Assembly: GCF_024197615.1 (NCBI RefSeq)
Contig: NZ_JAKUKE010000003.1
Span: 1,038,328 to 1,102,327, forward strand
Direction of reading: 5' to 3'
Source of the DNA: Desulfuromonas sp. KJ2020
GTDB taxonomy: Bacteria > Desulfobacterota > Desulfuromonadia > Desulfuromonadales > SZUA-540
DNA length: 64,000 nt
The first letter of the stretch is position 1; each line of letters begins with the position of its first letter. The translations under genes and the position numbers were made by a program. The notes below the pieces were generated by a model that had not been told where the DNA came from, did not search any database, and saw nothing but the letters and a program-made list of their open reading frames with translations. This document shows positions 40,891 through 51,287 of this stretch, piece by piece.

Positions 40891-41157
40891 TTACCTGCGG
40901 ATTCCCAATTCTTTGATGACCGTGCGATACCGGTCGACGTCCTTCTTTTTCAAATAATCGAGAAGCCGACGCCGTTGCCCTACGATTTTGAGCAGTCCAC
41001 GCCGGGAGTGATGGTCCTTCTTGTGTGTGCGGAAATGCTCGGTCAGATAAGTAATCCGCTCAGAGAGAAGGGCGATCTGTACTTCCGGGGAACCGGTATC
41101 ACCTTCGTGGGTCTTGAATTTGTCAATGATTTCCTGCTTGCGTTCCGTGGCTAACAC
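40891..41157 (-). CDS. rpsO: Ribosomal protein S15
   Basis: This 30S subunit protein binds the central domain of 16S rRNA. The 88-residue protein shows the family text [31 protein letters not shown] and [12 protein letters not shown]. The start is GTG at 41157 with AGGAGGT seven bases upstream, which gives the usual length. Confidence 0.97.
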   Translation of the reverse strand: MLATERKQEIIDKFKTHEGDTGSPEVQIALLSERITYLTEHFRTHKKDHHSRRGLLKIVGQRRRLLDYLKKKDVDRYRTVIKELGIRR

Positions 41158-41259
41158 CTTGCCACCTCCTTTCAAACTCTTCTTCTGGAATATACCAGTC
41201 TATTAGCTGGTTCAAAAACATCGGACTTTGTACCATAAAAACCGGAGAGGTGTAAAGGC

Positions 41260-42186
41260 TTAATCATCCCCATCTCCCGGAATCATCACCCGCAGCAACT
41301 CGAAATCCCCCCGGCGCTCCTTTTGTCTTCCCGGGGCGAATTGAACTACGGCCAAAAGACGTCCATCGTAAATAAGACCTGCGGTATCTCCCTCGGCGAT
41401 CGAGCATGGCCCTTCAATGGCCTCCAGTGCAGGAGGAATACCGAACTTCAGGGCGCGGGCGGCATCGATGGAGACCGGCAGCAGGGCAAACCCTTTCATG
41501 GCTTCAAGCGGAGAAAGCAGCGGGATGTCAGTGACGGGCATGCTCTCCAACCGATCGAGAGGAACGGCGTCCGCTTCATCAAAAAACCCGTTGCGCGTAC
41601 GACGCAAGGCCGTCAGATGAGCCCCCGTGCCGAGTTCCTCGCCGAGATCATGAGCCAGAGATCGGATATAGGTGCCTTTTCCGCAATCGACCTCGAGGGT
41701 AACATAAGGCAGGCTTACCTCCAACACTTCAATCCGTGAAATCTCGACATTTCTCGGCTCCCGCTCCACCTCGATCCCTTGTCGGGCCAGTTGATGAAGA
41801 GGGATGCCGTTCTTTTTGATGGCCGAGAACATAGGAGGAGTCTGCTGAATGTCACCGATAAACTTCTGGCAACAGCGAACAATGTCGTCCGAAGTAAGGG
41901 GAGGCAGGGGCCGGCGCTGCAGAATCGTCCCTTCGGCATCGTAGGTATCGGTTGTTTCCCCCAGTTTAAGCGTGGCGCGATAACTTTTTGCACCGGCCAT
42001 GAGAAACTGAACGAGTTTAGTCCCTTCGCCGATGGCGACGGGCAACACACCGGTAGCCATGGGATCAAGGGTGCCAGTATGGCCGACCCGCTTCGTGCGA
42101 AAAAGTCGCCGAACTCGCCGGACCACGTCATGGGAGGTCAGGCCCTGGGGCTTGTCAATAATCAGAAGACCATGCATGGATGTCAA
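41260..42186 (-). CDS. truB: tRNA pseudouridine-55 synthase
   Basis: This enzyme makes pseudouridine 55 in the T arm of tRNAs. The 308-residue protein has the family start GLLIIDKPQGLTSHDVV and the catalytic aspartate in GHTGTLDPMATGVLPV, plus a C-terminal PUA-like region. The TTG at 42186 overlaps the nrnA stop as TTGA; the ATG at 42177 is the other candidate. Confidence 0.96.
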   Translation of the reverse strand: MTSMHGLLIIDKPQGLTSHDVVRRVRRLFRTKRVGHTGTLDPMATGVLPVAIGEGTKLVQFLMAGAKSYRATLKLGETTDTYDAEGTILQRRPLPPLTSDDIVRCCQKFIGDIQQTPPMFSAIKKNGIPLHQLARQGIEVEREPRNVEISRIEVLEVSLPYVTLEVDCGKGTYIRSLAHDLGEELGTGAHLTALRRTRNGFFDEADAVPLDRLESMPVTDIPLLSPLEAMKGFALLPVSIDAARALKFGIPPALEAIEGPCSIAEGDTAGLIYDGRLLAVVQFAPGRQKERRGDFELLRVMIPGDGDD

Positions 42187-43133
42187 ACGAGGAGAGAGTC
42201 CAGGCGGGTAAAAACACTCAGGCGAACGTCCTCAATAGCTCCCTGCACCGTGGCGCCGGAGGCATTATGGTGCCCCCCGCCCCCCAGTTCCCTGGCCAGG
42301 GCGCCGACATCGACTCTCCCCTTGGAGCGAAATCCCACCTTGTAATGGTCCGGAGAAACTTCGCGGAAGAAAAGAGCGACTTCGACACCCCGAATGGAGC
42401 GTGGATAATTAATGAAACCGTCAGTATATTCCGGACCGGTTTTCGTAGTGGCCATCATGTCCAGGGTTGCCGTTACCGAAGCATAGCGTCCGCAGCAAGA
42501 AACCGTCAGGGTATTCAGTACCGAACCGAGCAGGCGAAGTCTCTTTTCGTCCTGGCTTTCATACAGGCCGGAAGCGACATCCCAGGGAGAAACTCCGGTC
42601 GCGACCATTTCAGCCGCAATGGAAAAAGCTTCCGGATCGGCATTGGAATAACGAAAGGAACCCGTGTCGGCCAGGATGGCGGTATAAATACAGAGAGCGA
42701 CCGGCGAGGAAATGGGATGTTCCATCCCTTTGAGAATGCGGTAAATCAGGGCGCCAGTGGCACTGGCCGCTTCATCGACAAAATACACCGAGCCGAAATT
42801 TTCGGAAAAAGGGTGATGATCGATATTGACCAGGGTAGTACAGCACTCTTTCAGGTGAGACCCGGCTCGGCGCAGTTCACCGGCATCCAGCACAAACCCG
42901 ACGTCAAAAGGTTCAAGGCCGTCCAGATGCTGGACAATCCTTTCAGCGCCAGGCAGGAAGGTGAAATCGGTAGGGACAGTGTCGCGATTATAAGCGACCA
43001 CCTCTTTGCCCATTTCAAGAAGGGCGTTGGTCAGAGCCAGGGTCGAAGCCATCGCATCCCCGTCGGGACTTTCGTGGGAGGCGACCAGGAAACGTTTGTT
43101 TTCTTCAATTATCCTGCTGATTTTCGTGATCAT
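42183..43133 (-). CDS. nrnA: DHH phosphoesterase, NrnA-like
   Basis: NrnA-type enzymes degrade short oligoribonucleotides and, in many bacteria, 3'-phosphoadenosine 5'-phosphate. The 316-residue protein has the DHH domain (SHESPDGDAMAS, VNIDHHPFSENFG) and the DHHA1 domain with GGGGHHNASGA. It sits between rbfA and truB, the standard place, and overlaps rbfA by 29 bases. Confidence 0.92.
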   Translation of the reverse strand: MITKISRIIEENKRFLVASHESPDGDAMASTLALTNALLEMGKEVVAYNRDTVPTDFTFLPGAERIVQHLDGLEPFDVGFVLDAGELRRAGSHLKECCTTLVNIDHHPFSENFGSVYFVDEAASATGALIYRILKGMEHPISSPVALCIYTAILADTGSFRYSNADPEAFSIAAEMVATGVSPWDVASGLYESQDEKRLRLLGSVLNTLTVSCCGRYASVTATLDMMATTKTGPEYTDGFINYPRSIRGVEVALFFREVSPDHYKVGFRSKGRVDVGALARELGGGGHHNASGATVQGAIEDVRLSVFTRLDSLLV

Positions 43134-43482
43134 CGGCGCTTTCGGAGTGAATGTCTTTCAACAGGGTCTCGATGCGATTGCCATATTCCAGGCTGGTATC
43201 GTACTTGAGAACGATGTCGGGCACGTGACGCAGACGCAAACGTTTGCCAAGTTCACGGCGAATAAAGGGGATAGAGCTGTTTAAGCCTTTTTCCGAATTC
43301 TTGCGGGCCGCTTCGTCGCCCAGCACCGTAAAATAGACCTTGGCAATCTGGAGATCCGCTGTGACATCGACGTTGGTAATCGTGACAAAGCCGATGCGAG
43401 GATCTTTAAGTCCGTTGAGCAGGAGTGAAGAGATTTCTTTTTGGATTTCCTCTCCAACTCGTTGTGTGCGTTTCGAATCCAC
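43105..43482 (-). CDS. rbfA: Ribosome-binding factor A
   Basis: This KH-fold protein helps mature the 30S subunit and 16S 5' end. The 125-residue protein has the family start KRTQRVGEEIQKEISSLL, VTITNVDVTADLQIAKVYF and RHVPDIVLKYDTSLEYG. The tail of about 25 residues overlaps nrnA. Confidence 0.95.
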   Translation of the reverse strand: MDSKRTQRVGEEIQKEISSLLLNGLKDPRIGFVTITNVDVTADLQIAKVYFTVLGDEAARKNSEKGLNSSIPFIRRELGKRLRLRHVPDIVLKYDTSLEYGNRIETLLKDIHSESADDHENQQDN

Positions 43483-43499
43483 TTAATAAAGCCTTCTAT

Positions 43500-43790
43500 T
43501 TATGAGTAGTGCAAGAATTCCGTGTCCTGGTCGAGCACATCGGCCAAGGCCAGACGCTCAATTTCGTCTTCGATGTGACTGAACACGGTCTGGATATCAG
43601 CCTCGCTGGTCGCGACCATGCAGAACCCCACCTCGGCCCGCTGCCAAAGGTCCTGACTGCCCACCTCGGCTGCGGACACCGGGAATCTCTCGCGGCAGCG
43701 GCCGATAATCCGTTTGACTACACTGCGCTTTTCCTTGAGATTCTGTGGGGCATGCAAATGAAGATCGAGCCTCATAATGCCGACAACCAT
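43500..43790 (-). CDS. DUF503 (YlxP-like) protein
   Basis: This 96-residue protein matches the YlxP family (LKEKRSVVKRIIGRCRERFPVSAAEVG...DLWQRAEVGF). It is always found between infB and rbfA and is thought to help ribosome assembly. The ATG at 43775 gives the more usual length. Confidence 0.88.
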   Translation of the reverse strand: MVVGIMRLDLHLHAPQNLKEKRSVVKRIIGRCRERFPVSAAEVGSQDLWQRAEVGFCMVATSEADIQTVFSHIEDEIERLALADVLDQDTEFLHYS

Positions 43791-43805
43791 GATTTAGGCC
43801 CTTTT

Positions 43806-46649
43806 TTAAAGGGTGGTCTTGATAGCTTCCATCTCGAAGGCCTCTATGAAGTCCCCGACCTTGATATCATTGTAATTCTCAAGACTAATGCCGCATTCAT
43901 AGCCCGTGGCCACCTCTTTGACATCGTCTTTGAAACGCTTCAGGGAGCTCAGCTTGCCTTCCCAGACAACAACACTGTCGCGAACGAGACGAACCTGGGA
44001 GGACCGAAGAATCTTGCCGTCCACCACATAGCAGCCGGCAATGGTGCCGACCTTGGAGATGGAAAATGTCTCTCTGACCTCGGCGCGCCCCAGATGCTTT
44101 TCGCGGAAGGTCGGCGCCAGCAGACCTTCCATGGCGTCACGAATATCGGCGACAGCGTCATAAATAATATTGTAAAGGCGGATATCGACCCCTTCCGCTT
44201 CGGCCAACGAGGTCGCCTTGGCTTCGGGACGCACATTGAATCCAAGCACGATGGCGTCTGACGCGGTGGCCAAAGTGACATCGCTTTCGGTGATGCCGCC
44301 TACGCCGGTGTGAATGACGAGCAGACGGCAGGCATCCGTGGACAGCTTGAGAAGAGAGTCCTTGACCGCCTCAACGGAGCCCTGAACGTCACCCTTGATA
44401 ATGACTTTGAGTTCCTTGACATCCCCCTGCTGGATTCGGGCATACAGCTGCTCCAGAGAAATCTTGCTCGTTTTGGCGAGTTCCGCCTCTCGAAGCTTCT
44501 GCTGGCGATGCTGGGCAACATCCTTGGCGGTCTTTTCGTCATCGACGGCATGGAACGTATCGCCGGCATCGGGAACGCCGGAAAGCCCGGTAACCTCGAC
44601 AGGTACAGAAGGCCCGGCTTCAGTAACGCGGCCACCGCGGTCGTCGGTCATGGTTCTCACTCGGCCGAAATGAACACCGCTGACAATGGGATCACCAATG
44701 CGCAGGGTTCCCTCCTGAACGAGCACCGTCGCCACAGGCCCCCGGCCTTTGTCGAGACGGGCTTCGACAATGGCTCCTTTAGCGTGTTTGTCAGGATTCG
44801 CTTTGAGATCCATCACCTCAGCCTGCAGAAGGATCATCTCCAGCAGTTGATCGATGTTAAGACGCTGCTTGGCGCTGACCTCCACAAAGATCGTCTCTCC
44901 ACCCCAGCTTTCCGGGACAAGGCCGAACTCGGTGAGTTCCTGCTTGACGCGATCCGGGTTAGCGTCCGGCTTATCCATCTTGTTGATGGCGACAATAATG
45001 GGAACCTCAGCCGCCTTGGAGTGATTGATCGCTTCCTTGGTCTGTGGCATGACGCCGTCATCGGCAGCAACGACGAGGATAACGATATCCGTTACCTTGG
45101 CCCCACGGGCACGCATGGCCGTAAAGGCTTCGTGGCCGGGGGTGTCGAGGAAACTGATTTTCCGGCCGTCAAGCTCAACATCGTAAGCGCCGATATGCTG
45201 GGTAATGCCGCCAGCCTCGCCTTCCGTTACGTTGGTCGCCCGGATGGCGTCAAGAAGACTGGTTTTACCATGATCGACGTGACCCATGATCGTCACCACG
45301 GGGGGACGGCTTTTAAGATCTTCAGGCTTCTCTTTTTCGCCTTCCTTGATCCCGGCATGCTCAAGAACGGTCTCTTCATCAAAAGCGACGTTCTCGACTT
45401 CGTAATTGAATTCGGAGGCGAGAATGGCAGCCGTATCAAAATCGAGAGGATGATTGATCGTCACCATCGTCCCCTGGCGCATCAATTCACGGATAAGGTC
45501 GTTCGCCTTGATTCCCATGCGCTTGGCGAGTTCGCCGACAGTGATGACATCGCTGATCTTGATGATCCGTTTGATGGCCTTGGATACGGTAATTTCAGTC
45601 CTTTTGACCGGCTTCGCCGCTTTGCGCCCCCTACGAGTCCGATCAGCGTGATCGGGCTCGAAGATTTCGCGACGCCCCTTACGGCGCAGTCCATCCCCCT
45701 GAGATTCACTGTAATCGGCCCCTTTTCCCTTCTTCTTCTTTTTGCCGCCGCGCACTTCTTTACCGGCAAAGGGCTCACCCAGGGAAGGTGGCGGCAACGT
45801 GGGTGCAGAAGGACGGCCGGCACCCATGTCTCCGCGCCGTTTGGTCGGCGCACCGGCTTCACGGCGCGGAGCTCCCCGGTCAGGAGCACCAGCGCCAGCC
45901 TCAGGACGTCTGGGAGCACCGCCTTCGCCACGATGGGCAGCGGGCGTCTCAGCGCGCCGCCCTTGCTGTTGCGGCGGAGCCTGTCTCGGCAGTTCGACAC
46001 GCCCAAGAATCTTAGCCCGGGAAGCCGTCGGCTTGGTGGCCTTGGGAGCAGAAACGGGTTTTTCTTCAGCAGGGGTTTCTTCCTTGGCAGAAGGCGCGGC
46101 AGGGGGAGTCTTGCCAGGCTCTTCCTCTACCTTGGCGGTTATTTCAGGTGCAGCTTTTGGTGCCGGAGCGGCTGCTTTGGGTGCAGGTTCCTCAACGGCA
46201 GTTTCAGTCACAACCTTTTCGGCAGTCGCCGCCTTCACTGGTGTTTCCTCACCCTTTTTATCAGCGGCTTTGCCCTTTGCAGGCACAATCGGCTCATCCG
46301 CCTTCGCCACACTCACCGGAGTCTCGTCGGGGGCTTTGGTGATCTTCTCCTCAGGGAGAGCAGCAGCTTCCTCAGCCTTTTCAGGGGATGATGGCTCTTC
46401 AGCGCCAGTCGCTGTGGCCGCGGGAGGAACCTCCTTGCGACGACGCCGAATAATCCCCGGCGTGATCCTCTCTTCTTCGATCTTTTCGACAGCAGGAGTG
46501 GAGGCCGCCTCAAACTTGCGGACGTCATCTTCCTCGAGAACGCTCATGTGGGTTTTTGCGTCAATCCCCGCTTCCTGAAGGCGTTCCAGAAGATCTTTGT
46601 TTTCGAGCCCGAGTTTCTGTGCCAGTTCGTATACCCTTGTCTTTCCCAT
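43806..46649 (-). CDS. infB: Translation initiation factor IF-2
   Basis: This GTPase places fMet-tRNA on the 30S subunit. The 947-residue protein has an IF2 N-terminal helix ([19 protein letters not shown]), a long Ala/Pro/Glu/Lys-rich linker (about 60-340), and the GTPase with [20 protein letters not shown] and NKMD, then domains II-IV. The ATG at 46649 overlaps the previous stop as TGATG and has GGGGAG upstream. Confidence 0.97.
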   Translation of the reverse strand: MGKTRVYELAQKLGLENKDLLERLQEAGIDAKTHMSVLEEDDVRKFEAASTPAVEKIEEERITPGIIRRRRKEVPPAATATGAEEPSSPEKAEEAAALPEEKITKAPDETPVSVAKADEPIVPAKGKAADKKGEETPVKAATAEKVVTETAVEEPAPKAAAPAPKAAPEITAKVEEEPGKTPPAAPSAKEETPAEEKPVSAPKATKPTASRAKILGRVELPRQAPPQQQGRRAETPAAHRGEGGAPRRPEAGAGAPDRGAPRREAGAPTKRRGDMGAGRPSAPTLPPPSLGEPFAGKEVRGGKKKKKGKGADYSESQGDGLRRKGRREIFEPDHADRTRRGRKAAKPVKRTEITVSKAIKRIIKISDVITVGELAKRMGIKANDLIRELMRQGTMVTINHPLDFDTAAILASEFNYEVENVAFDEETVLEHAGIKEGEKEKPEDLKSRPPVVTIMGHVDHGKTSLLDAIRATNVTEGEAGGITQHIGAYDVELDGRKISFLDTPGHEAFTAMRARGAKVTDIVILVVAADDGVMPQTKEAINHSKAAEVPIIVAINKMDKPDANPDRVKQELTEFGLVPESWGGETIFVEVSAKQRLNIDQLLEMILLQAEVMDLKANPDKHAKGAIVEARLDKGRGPVATVLVQEGTLRIGDPIVSGVHFGRVRTMTDDRGGRVTEAGPSVPVEVTGLSGVPDAGDTFHAVDDEKTAKDVAQHRQQKLREAELAKTSKISLEQLYARIQQGDVKELKVIIKGDVQGSVEAVKDSLLKLSTDACRLLVIHTGVGGITESDVTLATASDAIVLGFNVRPEAKATSLAEAEGVDIRLYNIIYDAVADIRDAMEGLLAPTFREKHLGRAEVRETFSISKVGTIAGCYVVDGKILRSSQVRLVRDSVVVWEGKLSSLKRFKDDVKEVATGYECGISLENYNDIKVGDFIEAFEMEAIKTTL

Positions 46650-47245
46650 CAAAACTCCCCTGCGATGTGCTTATATCGTGATAGTTCCTCAATAATCGAG
46701 TTTGCCAGCCCTCCGGGTTTGATCCCGACCACGCTCCGTTCTTCCTTGCCGAGCAGATGCCCCAATTCTTCCTTGTCAGAGAAGGTGAAGCAGGGAACCC
46801 CAAGATGACCGGCCTTGCTTCTGATCTTATCCCCAATCCCATCAGAAATATCGGCAGCGAGGATAACGGATCGAAAGGAATCAGGTGATGACAGTGCCGT
46901 CAGAACCAAATTGCTGCCGGACACCAAACAACCTGACTTACGAGCCATTCCAACCAGAGAAAGAATGCGGCTTCCGATTTCGGTCACCAACGATTCCGTC
47001 AGCGCCTCAGCGGAAACATCTTCCGCCTTACCTCGAAAAGCGCGACTAAATTGGCGTTTTTTCACCGCGTCCGCAATACACTGTCGATTCAGACAGGTAT
47101 AGGCTCCTCTGCCGGGCAGCCTCTTCCGGTAGTCCACCAGAACCTCGCCTTGAGGACTTACAACGTACCGTACCAGTTGCTGCGGGTCAAAGGTTTCGCG
47201 ACAACCGAGGCACGTCCTCTCGGTTTTGTGACTGCTGGCAGCCAA
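46649..47245 (-). CDS. YlxR-L7Ae fusion protein
   Basis: This 198-residue protein joins two RNA-binding families. Residues about 1-85 are YlxR ([32 protein letters not shown]), and residues about 95-190 are an L7Ae/L30e-like domain ([37 protein letters not shown]). Firmicutes carry these as two neighbouring genes, ylxR and ylxQ, between nusA and infB. Confidence 0.85.
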   Translation of the reverse strand: MAASSHKTERTCLGCRETFDPQQLVRYVVSPQGEVLVDYRKRLPGRGAYTCLNRQCIADAVKKRQFSRAFRGKAEDVSAEALTESLVTEIGSRILSLVGMARKSGCLVSGSNLVLTALSSPDSFRSVILAADISDGIGDKIRSKAGHLGVPCFTFSDKEELGHLLGKEERSVVGIKPGGLANSIIEELSRYKHIAGEF

Positions 47246-47250
47246 TCGGG

Positions 47251-48519
47251 CTACTCTCCCCCTTCTTCCAAGTCCTCATCAGGCGCTTCCAACTCAGCGG
47301 AAAGGCCTTTAAGAGCGGCAACAAGCTCGTCCTTGTTCATGGAACTGCGCCCGGGAATGTTATGCTGTTTGGCCAATTCGTAAAGCTCATCCCTGGACAG
47401 AGAATCATACCCCAGAGACACCGAAGATGAGGGCCTTCCGGCGCTATCCTCATCGGCCTCACCGGCCAGCTCCTCCATCTCTGCTTCGGCTGCCCGCGAT
47501 TCACTCTTGATATCGATCTTCCAGCCCGTCAGCTTGGCAGCAAGACGGACGTTCTGTCCTTTTTTGCCGATAGCAAGGGACAATTGATCATCGGGCACGA
47601 TAATCTCCAAAGCCTGCTCTTCATTATCGACGTACACACGGGTTACTTCGGCAGGTGCCAGGGCCGCGCAGGCAAATCGGGCAATATCGGGAGACCAGGG
47701 GATGATGTCGATTTTTTCACCGCGCAGCTCAGAGACGACATTCTGAACGCGGGATCCCCGCATCCCGACACAGGCCCCGACGGGGTCGACATCAGGATCA
47801 TGGGAGACGACGGCGATCTTAGCTCGGCTGCCGGGTTCGCGGGCAGCGGCCTTGATCTCCACAATCCCTTCATAGATCTCTGGCACTTCAACCTGAAAGA
47901 GCGCGGAGACCACACCGGGATGGGTGCGGGACAGGATAATCTGGGGCCCCTTCGGAGACATCTTGACTTCAGAGACATAGGCGCGAACCCGATCCCCCTG
48001 GCGGTAATTTTCACGGGGAACCTGCTCACGGTGGGGGAGCAGAGCTTCGGCGCGGCCAAGGTCGACAATCAGATCGCCTCGCTCGTACCGACGGACAATG
48101 CCGTTGAGCAGTTCACCGACCCTGTCCTTGAATTCGTTATAGACCCCTTCCCGCTCGGCTTCCCGCACCTTCTGAATGATCACCTGCTTGGCCGTCTGGG
48201 CAGCAATGCGGCTAAAGTTACTGGCGTCCATTTTCATCCCGAGGGAGTCTCCGACTTCCACCTCGGGGTCAATTTCACGGGCCTCCTCCACGGAGATTTC
48301 CTTATAGGAGTCCTGCACATCCTCGACGACCGTGACAAACTCGAAGAGTTCAACTTCGCCCATTTCGTCATTATAGTGTGCTTCAAGATCACGGGTGTTA
48401 CGGTACTTCTTGTTGGCGGCGGAAAGCACAGCCGACTCAAGGGCTTCAACCAGAATGGCCCTGTCCACCCCCTTGTCCTTAACAACCTGATCAATGATGT
48501 GATTAAGATTTGTAACCAT
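47251..48519 (-). CDS. nusA: Transcription termination/antitermination factor NusA
   Basis: This RNA polymerase-associated factor has an N-terminal domain, S1 ([21 protein letters not shown]), and two KH domains ([35 protein letters not shown]). The tail (residues about 375-410, [20 protein letters not shown]) resembles the SAP/Rho-N helix-extension-helix rather than the acidic repeats of E. coli. It has 422 residues. Confidence 0.96.
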   Translation of the reverse strand: MVTNLNHIIDQVVKDKGVDRAILVEALESAVLSAANKKYRNTRDLEAHYNDEMGEVELFEFVTVVEDVQDSYKEISVEEAREIDPEVEVGDSLGMKMDASNFSRIAAQTAKQVIIQKVREAEREGVYNEFKDRVGELLNGIVRRYERGDLIVDLGRAEALLPHREQVPRENYRQGDRVRAYVSEVKMSPKGPQIILSRTHPGVVSALFQVEVPEIYEGIVEIKAAAREPGSRAKIAVVSHDPDVDPVGACVGMRGSRVQNVVSELRGEKIDIIPWSPDIARFACAALAPAEVTRVYVDNEEQALEIIVPDDQLSLAIGKKGQNVRLAAKLTGWKIDIKSESRAAEAEMEELAGEADEDSAGRPSSSVSLGYDSLSRDELYELAKQHNIPGRSSMNKDELVAALKGLSAELEAPDEDLEEGGE

Positions 48520-48622
48520 CCAGACATCTCCCTGTATATTCTTCTCGCCGCCGGCAGCAGCGAAGTTGACCTGTTCGCCCTGGCGTGTCGATTATCAATT
48601 TTACCTCAAGCCCTTTTAAGGC

Positions 48623-49111
48623 TCAGAATTCTATTTCCAGATTGGCCTTGGCAATGGCATCCAGGCCAATCTCGACGATGCCACCCTTCTTATCGGTTTG
48701 TCGGATGCGAACCCGGCCCTCTTCAAGACCCAGCAATTCCCCCTCGAAGGTCTTGCGTTCGTGCCCGCGACCGTCCGGGTCCAGCTTCTCGTAGGTTTTG
48801 ACTTTGACCAGTCGCCCCCGGTAGCGCTCATAATCCTGCGGCTTCTTCAAGGGCCGATCGAGTCCGGGCGATGAAACTTCGAGCCGATAGGCCACATCGA
48901 TCACATCTTCGATCTCAAGAACAGCCCCAATTTCCCGGCTGAAATCGGCGCAATCATCGAGAGTGACGCCGCCTTCCTTGTCGATAAAAAACCGAAGAAA
49001 CCAGTCTCTTCCTTCGCGCTTGAATTCGACATCAACCATCTCCAGCCCAAAATCGGCCAGAATAGGTTCGGCCAATTGTTGTACGCGAGCGAGAGTTGTT
49101 TCCTGCACCAT
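48623..49111 (-). CDS. rimP: Ribosome maturation factor RimP
   Basis: The 162-residue protein has the family's N-terminal alpha-beta domain (LAEPILADFGLEMVDVEFKREG, GGVTLDDCADFSREIG) and C-terminal SH3-like domain (LEVSSPGLDRPLKKPQDYERY). It opens the rimP-nusA-infB operon. No strong -10/-35 pair was found in the 114 bases before it. Confidence 0.95.
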   Translation of the reverse strand: MVQETTLARVQQLAEPILADFGLEMVDVEFKREGRDWFLRFFIDKEGGVTLDDCADFSREIGAVLEIEDVIDVAYRLEVSSPGLDRPLKKPQDYERYRGRLVKVKTYEKLDPDGRGHERKTFEGELLGLEEGRVRIRQTDKKGGIVEIGLDAIAKANLEIEF

Positions 49112-49120
49112 AGGTCAAGC

Positions 49121-49160
49121 TCCGAAAAACAAAAAAAGTGAGCGGTGAAGCTCACTTTTT
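49121..49160 (-). terminator. Rho-independent terminator behind the lipoprotein gene
   Basis: GTGAGC and GCTCAC pair around a six-base loop, with an extending A/T run (seven A and five T). On the minus strand it ends with TTTTTTT, then GTTTTT. It separates the lipoprotein gene from rimP. Confidence 0.85.
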
Positions 49161-49225
49161 ACTGTGAACAAATTAAACAACATGTTCCTAACACGAACAG
49201 ATGGAAATTGCAACCACTATTTACA

Positions 49226-49906
49226 TCAGGGGGTCGCCTTAAAGCCCAGAACAGCGGACCGGAGCATCTCTTCCATCTCACCATAATCCGTATCATTTTT
49301 CAGGGGATCGGTGTAGTACAGGTACACCCAATAGGGAGAGGCAAAGGCCACAATACCCACAAATCGGCGCGGTTCTTCGTGCATTTTGTAGTCCGCAGAA
49401 ATACGCCAGGCATATTGAGCACCGGCCAGCCGCGCTTTTTCAACCTGGGCCACCACAGCGCTGACTCCTTCGTCCCCCTCAAGGGAGCTTACGGCATAGC
49501 GGGCGGAGTTTTCGACACCACGAGCGGAAGGAGCCACATCACCCTCGCCCAGACGACTGATATCGACGTCGAGGTGGGCCCCAGTGGCCGGATTAAAGAC
49601 ATACCCTTCATCGGACTGCAACTTTTTCAAAGCGGCATTTTTCAATTGTTCTCTGGTCGGAGGGTTGGCCAGCTGCCCCTTTTCTTCCAACTCATGCTCG
49701 ATGTGTTCGGCCATCTCTTCGACCAGAGTCATCGGCGGTTCCGACGATATCTGCCAGTTATCCCCCGGCAGACGGATCCCCAAAACCATATCGTCAGACA
49801 GGGCGAGGGTTCTCATGTCACTGGCGATACTGGCGCGGTAATCCTGCGTGCAGCCACAAACCAGCAAAAACACCACCAGACCAAACACAATCCTCAGTTT
49901 CGGCAT
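49226..49906 (-). CDS. Probable lipoprotein of unknown function
   Basis: The 226-residue protein has a signal sequence with a cysteine after a hydrophobic helix (LVVFLLVCGC), fitting a lipobox although its -2 position is itself a cysteine. The rest is soluble with no recognised domain. The ATG at 49906 has GGAG six bases upstream. It is a single-gene unit ending in a strong terminator. The C-terminal half has a repeated aromatic patch (SPYWVYLYYTDP). Confidence 0.7.
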   Translation of the reverse strand: MPKLRIVFGLVVFLLVCGCTQDYRASIASDMRTLALSDDMVLGIRLPGDNWQISSEPPMTLVEEMAEHIEHELEEKGQLANPPTREQLKNAALKKLQSDEGYVFNPATGAHLDVDISRLGEGDVAPSARGVENSARYAVSSLEGDEGVSAVVAQVEKARLAGAQYAWRISADYKMHEEPRRFVGIVAFASPYWVYLYYTDPLKNDTDYGEMEEMLRSAVLGFKATP

Positions 49907-50000
49907 AATGATCTCCAAGGTTGGAAATTAAGAACATTTCTTTTTTTTATACCACAAGGTGCCCTGAATGCCAGCGTCGAGACTTACGGCACCCCACCCG

Positions 50001-51287
50001 TTACTCTTTCAGCAAAAGAGTCAGACTTTCCGTATGAAAGGTCTGCGGAAAAAGATCAAAGGGTCGCGACCAGGCCAAGTCATAGCCCTGATGAATCAGG
50101 GGCTGCAGGTCCCTGGCCAGGGTTGAGGGGTCACATGAAATGTAGAGAATTCGAGGCACCACGGCAGCAACGAGTTCTTTAACCACACCATAGGCGCCGG
50201 TGCGCGGTGGGTCGAGCAGGACCAGGTCAATAGGGGCTTTTTGTGACAAGTCATGGAGCGCTCCTTCGGCTGGCCGAGCCAGGAAATGAGCATTGGCAAT
50301 ACCGTTGTCCCGAGCGTTTTGACGCGCTTTCTCAATGGAAGGCTCAAAGTCCTCAACGCCGGTCACCGAAGCCGCCCGACGGGCCAGAGGCAGGGAAAAG
50401 TTCCCCATGCCGCAAAAAAGATCCAGCACATTCTCCCTGCCGGTCAGCTCGGCAGCCGCGAGCACCTCCATCACCAGGCGTCTGTTCTGCTCCAGATTGA
50501 TCTGAGCGAATCCACCGGGGCCATAGGCCAACGCCAGGGGAGGTTCAGCCACCTGGATGTGTAAATCCGTTTCACCATAGACCTGGCGCAGGGTCTCCTT
50601 ACGACCCGACTGCACAAAAAGAGCGGCTTCCACTTTATGGGCCGGCTGCTTGAGCCAGCCATGAAAGGCATCGGGATCTGATCCTATAAAATGGAGGACA
50701 ACCCGGCAGCGCCCATCATCTCCTACGGCCATATCGACCTGAGGGATCAGGCTGGCGAAAGGGGACGCCCCCAAAAGGGAACGCAGAACGGGCAGCAGAG
50801 CATTGAGCCGCTCGTCAGTAATAGGGCAGCGCGCTATATCGACAACATAGTGACTGCCCGCCCGATAAAACCCCATGACGAAACCTTCTTCCGTCATGCG
50901 GCATTTAAACTGCACGCGACTGCGGTAGCCCCACTCCTTGGCGGAAGGGACAATTGACAGGACCTTGTCACTCGCGATTCCCGCCTGCCGCATTAAAAGG
51001 TCGCGAAAAATCTTTTCCTTCCAAACCAGTTGCTGCTCATAGGGCAGATGCTGCCACTGACAGCCGCCGCACTCGTGGGCCACGGGGCAAGGGGGCTGAT
51101 GTCGATGCGGAGACGGCTCCAGCACTTCCACCAGTTCTGCCTCGGCAAAGCGCTTCTTTTCACGGACAGTGCGGCAGCGAACCAGATCTCCCGGCGCGGT
51201 ACCGGGCACAAAAACGGCCTTGCCTTCCAGCCGCCCGACGCCGCGGCCACCAAAGGCCAGCGAATCAATGCGGAGGGTAGTGATCAT
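50001..51287 (-). CDS. rlmD: RlmD/TrmA-type RNA uracil-5 methyltransferase
   Basis: The 428-residue enzyme has an N-terminal TRAM domain, an iron-sulfur-type cysteine set (PPCPVAHECGGCQWQHL, then RCPITDERL), the SAM motif VLDLFCGMGNFSLPL, and the catalytic cysteine in YISCDPSTLARD. Such enzymes methylate 23S rRNA uridines; which position is not sure. It overlaps the next upstream gene by four bases. Confidence 0.9.
   Translation of the reverse strand: MITTLRIDSLAFGGRGVGRLEGKAVFVPGTAPGDLVRCRTVREKKRFAEAELVEVLEPSPHRHQPPCPVAHECGGCQWQHLPYEQQLVWKEKIFRDLLMRQAGIASDKVLSIVPSAKEWGYRSRVQFKCRMTEEGFVMGFYRAGSHYVVDIARCPITDERLNALLPVLRSLLGASPFASLIPQVDMAVGDDGRCRVVLHFIGSDPDAFHGWLKQPAHKVEAALFVQSGRKETLRQVYGETDLHIQVAEPPLALAYGPGGFAQINLEQNRRLVMEVLAAAELTGRENVLDLFCGMGNFSLPLARRAASVTGVEDFEPSIEKARQNARDNGIANAHFLARPAEGALHDLSQKAPIDLVLLDPPRTGAYGVVKELVAAVVPRILYISCDPSTLARDLQPLIHQGYDLAWSRPFDLFPQTFHTESLTLLLKE

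Noticed and set aside
44310-46391. A 693-codon open frame on the plus strand inside infB
   Set aside because: It is antisense to IF-2 and its Ser/Phe/Gly-rich translation mirrors the Ala/Pro/Lys linker.
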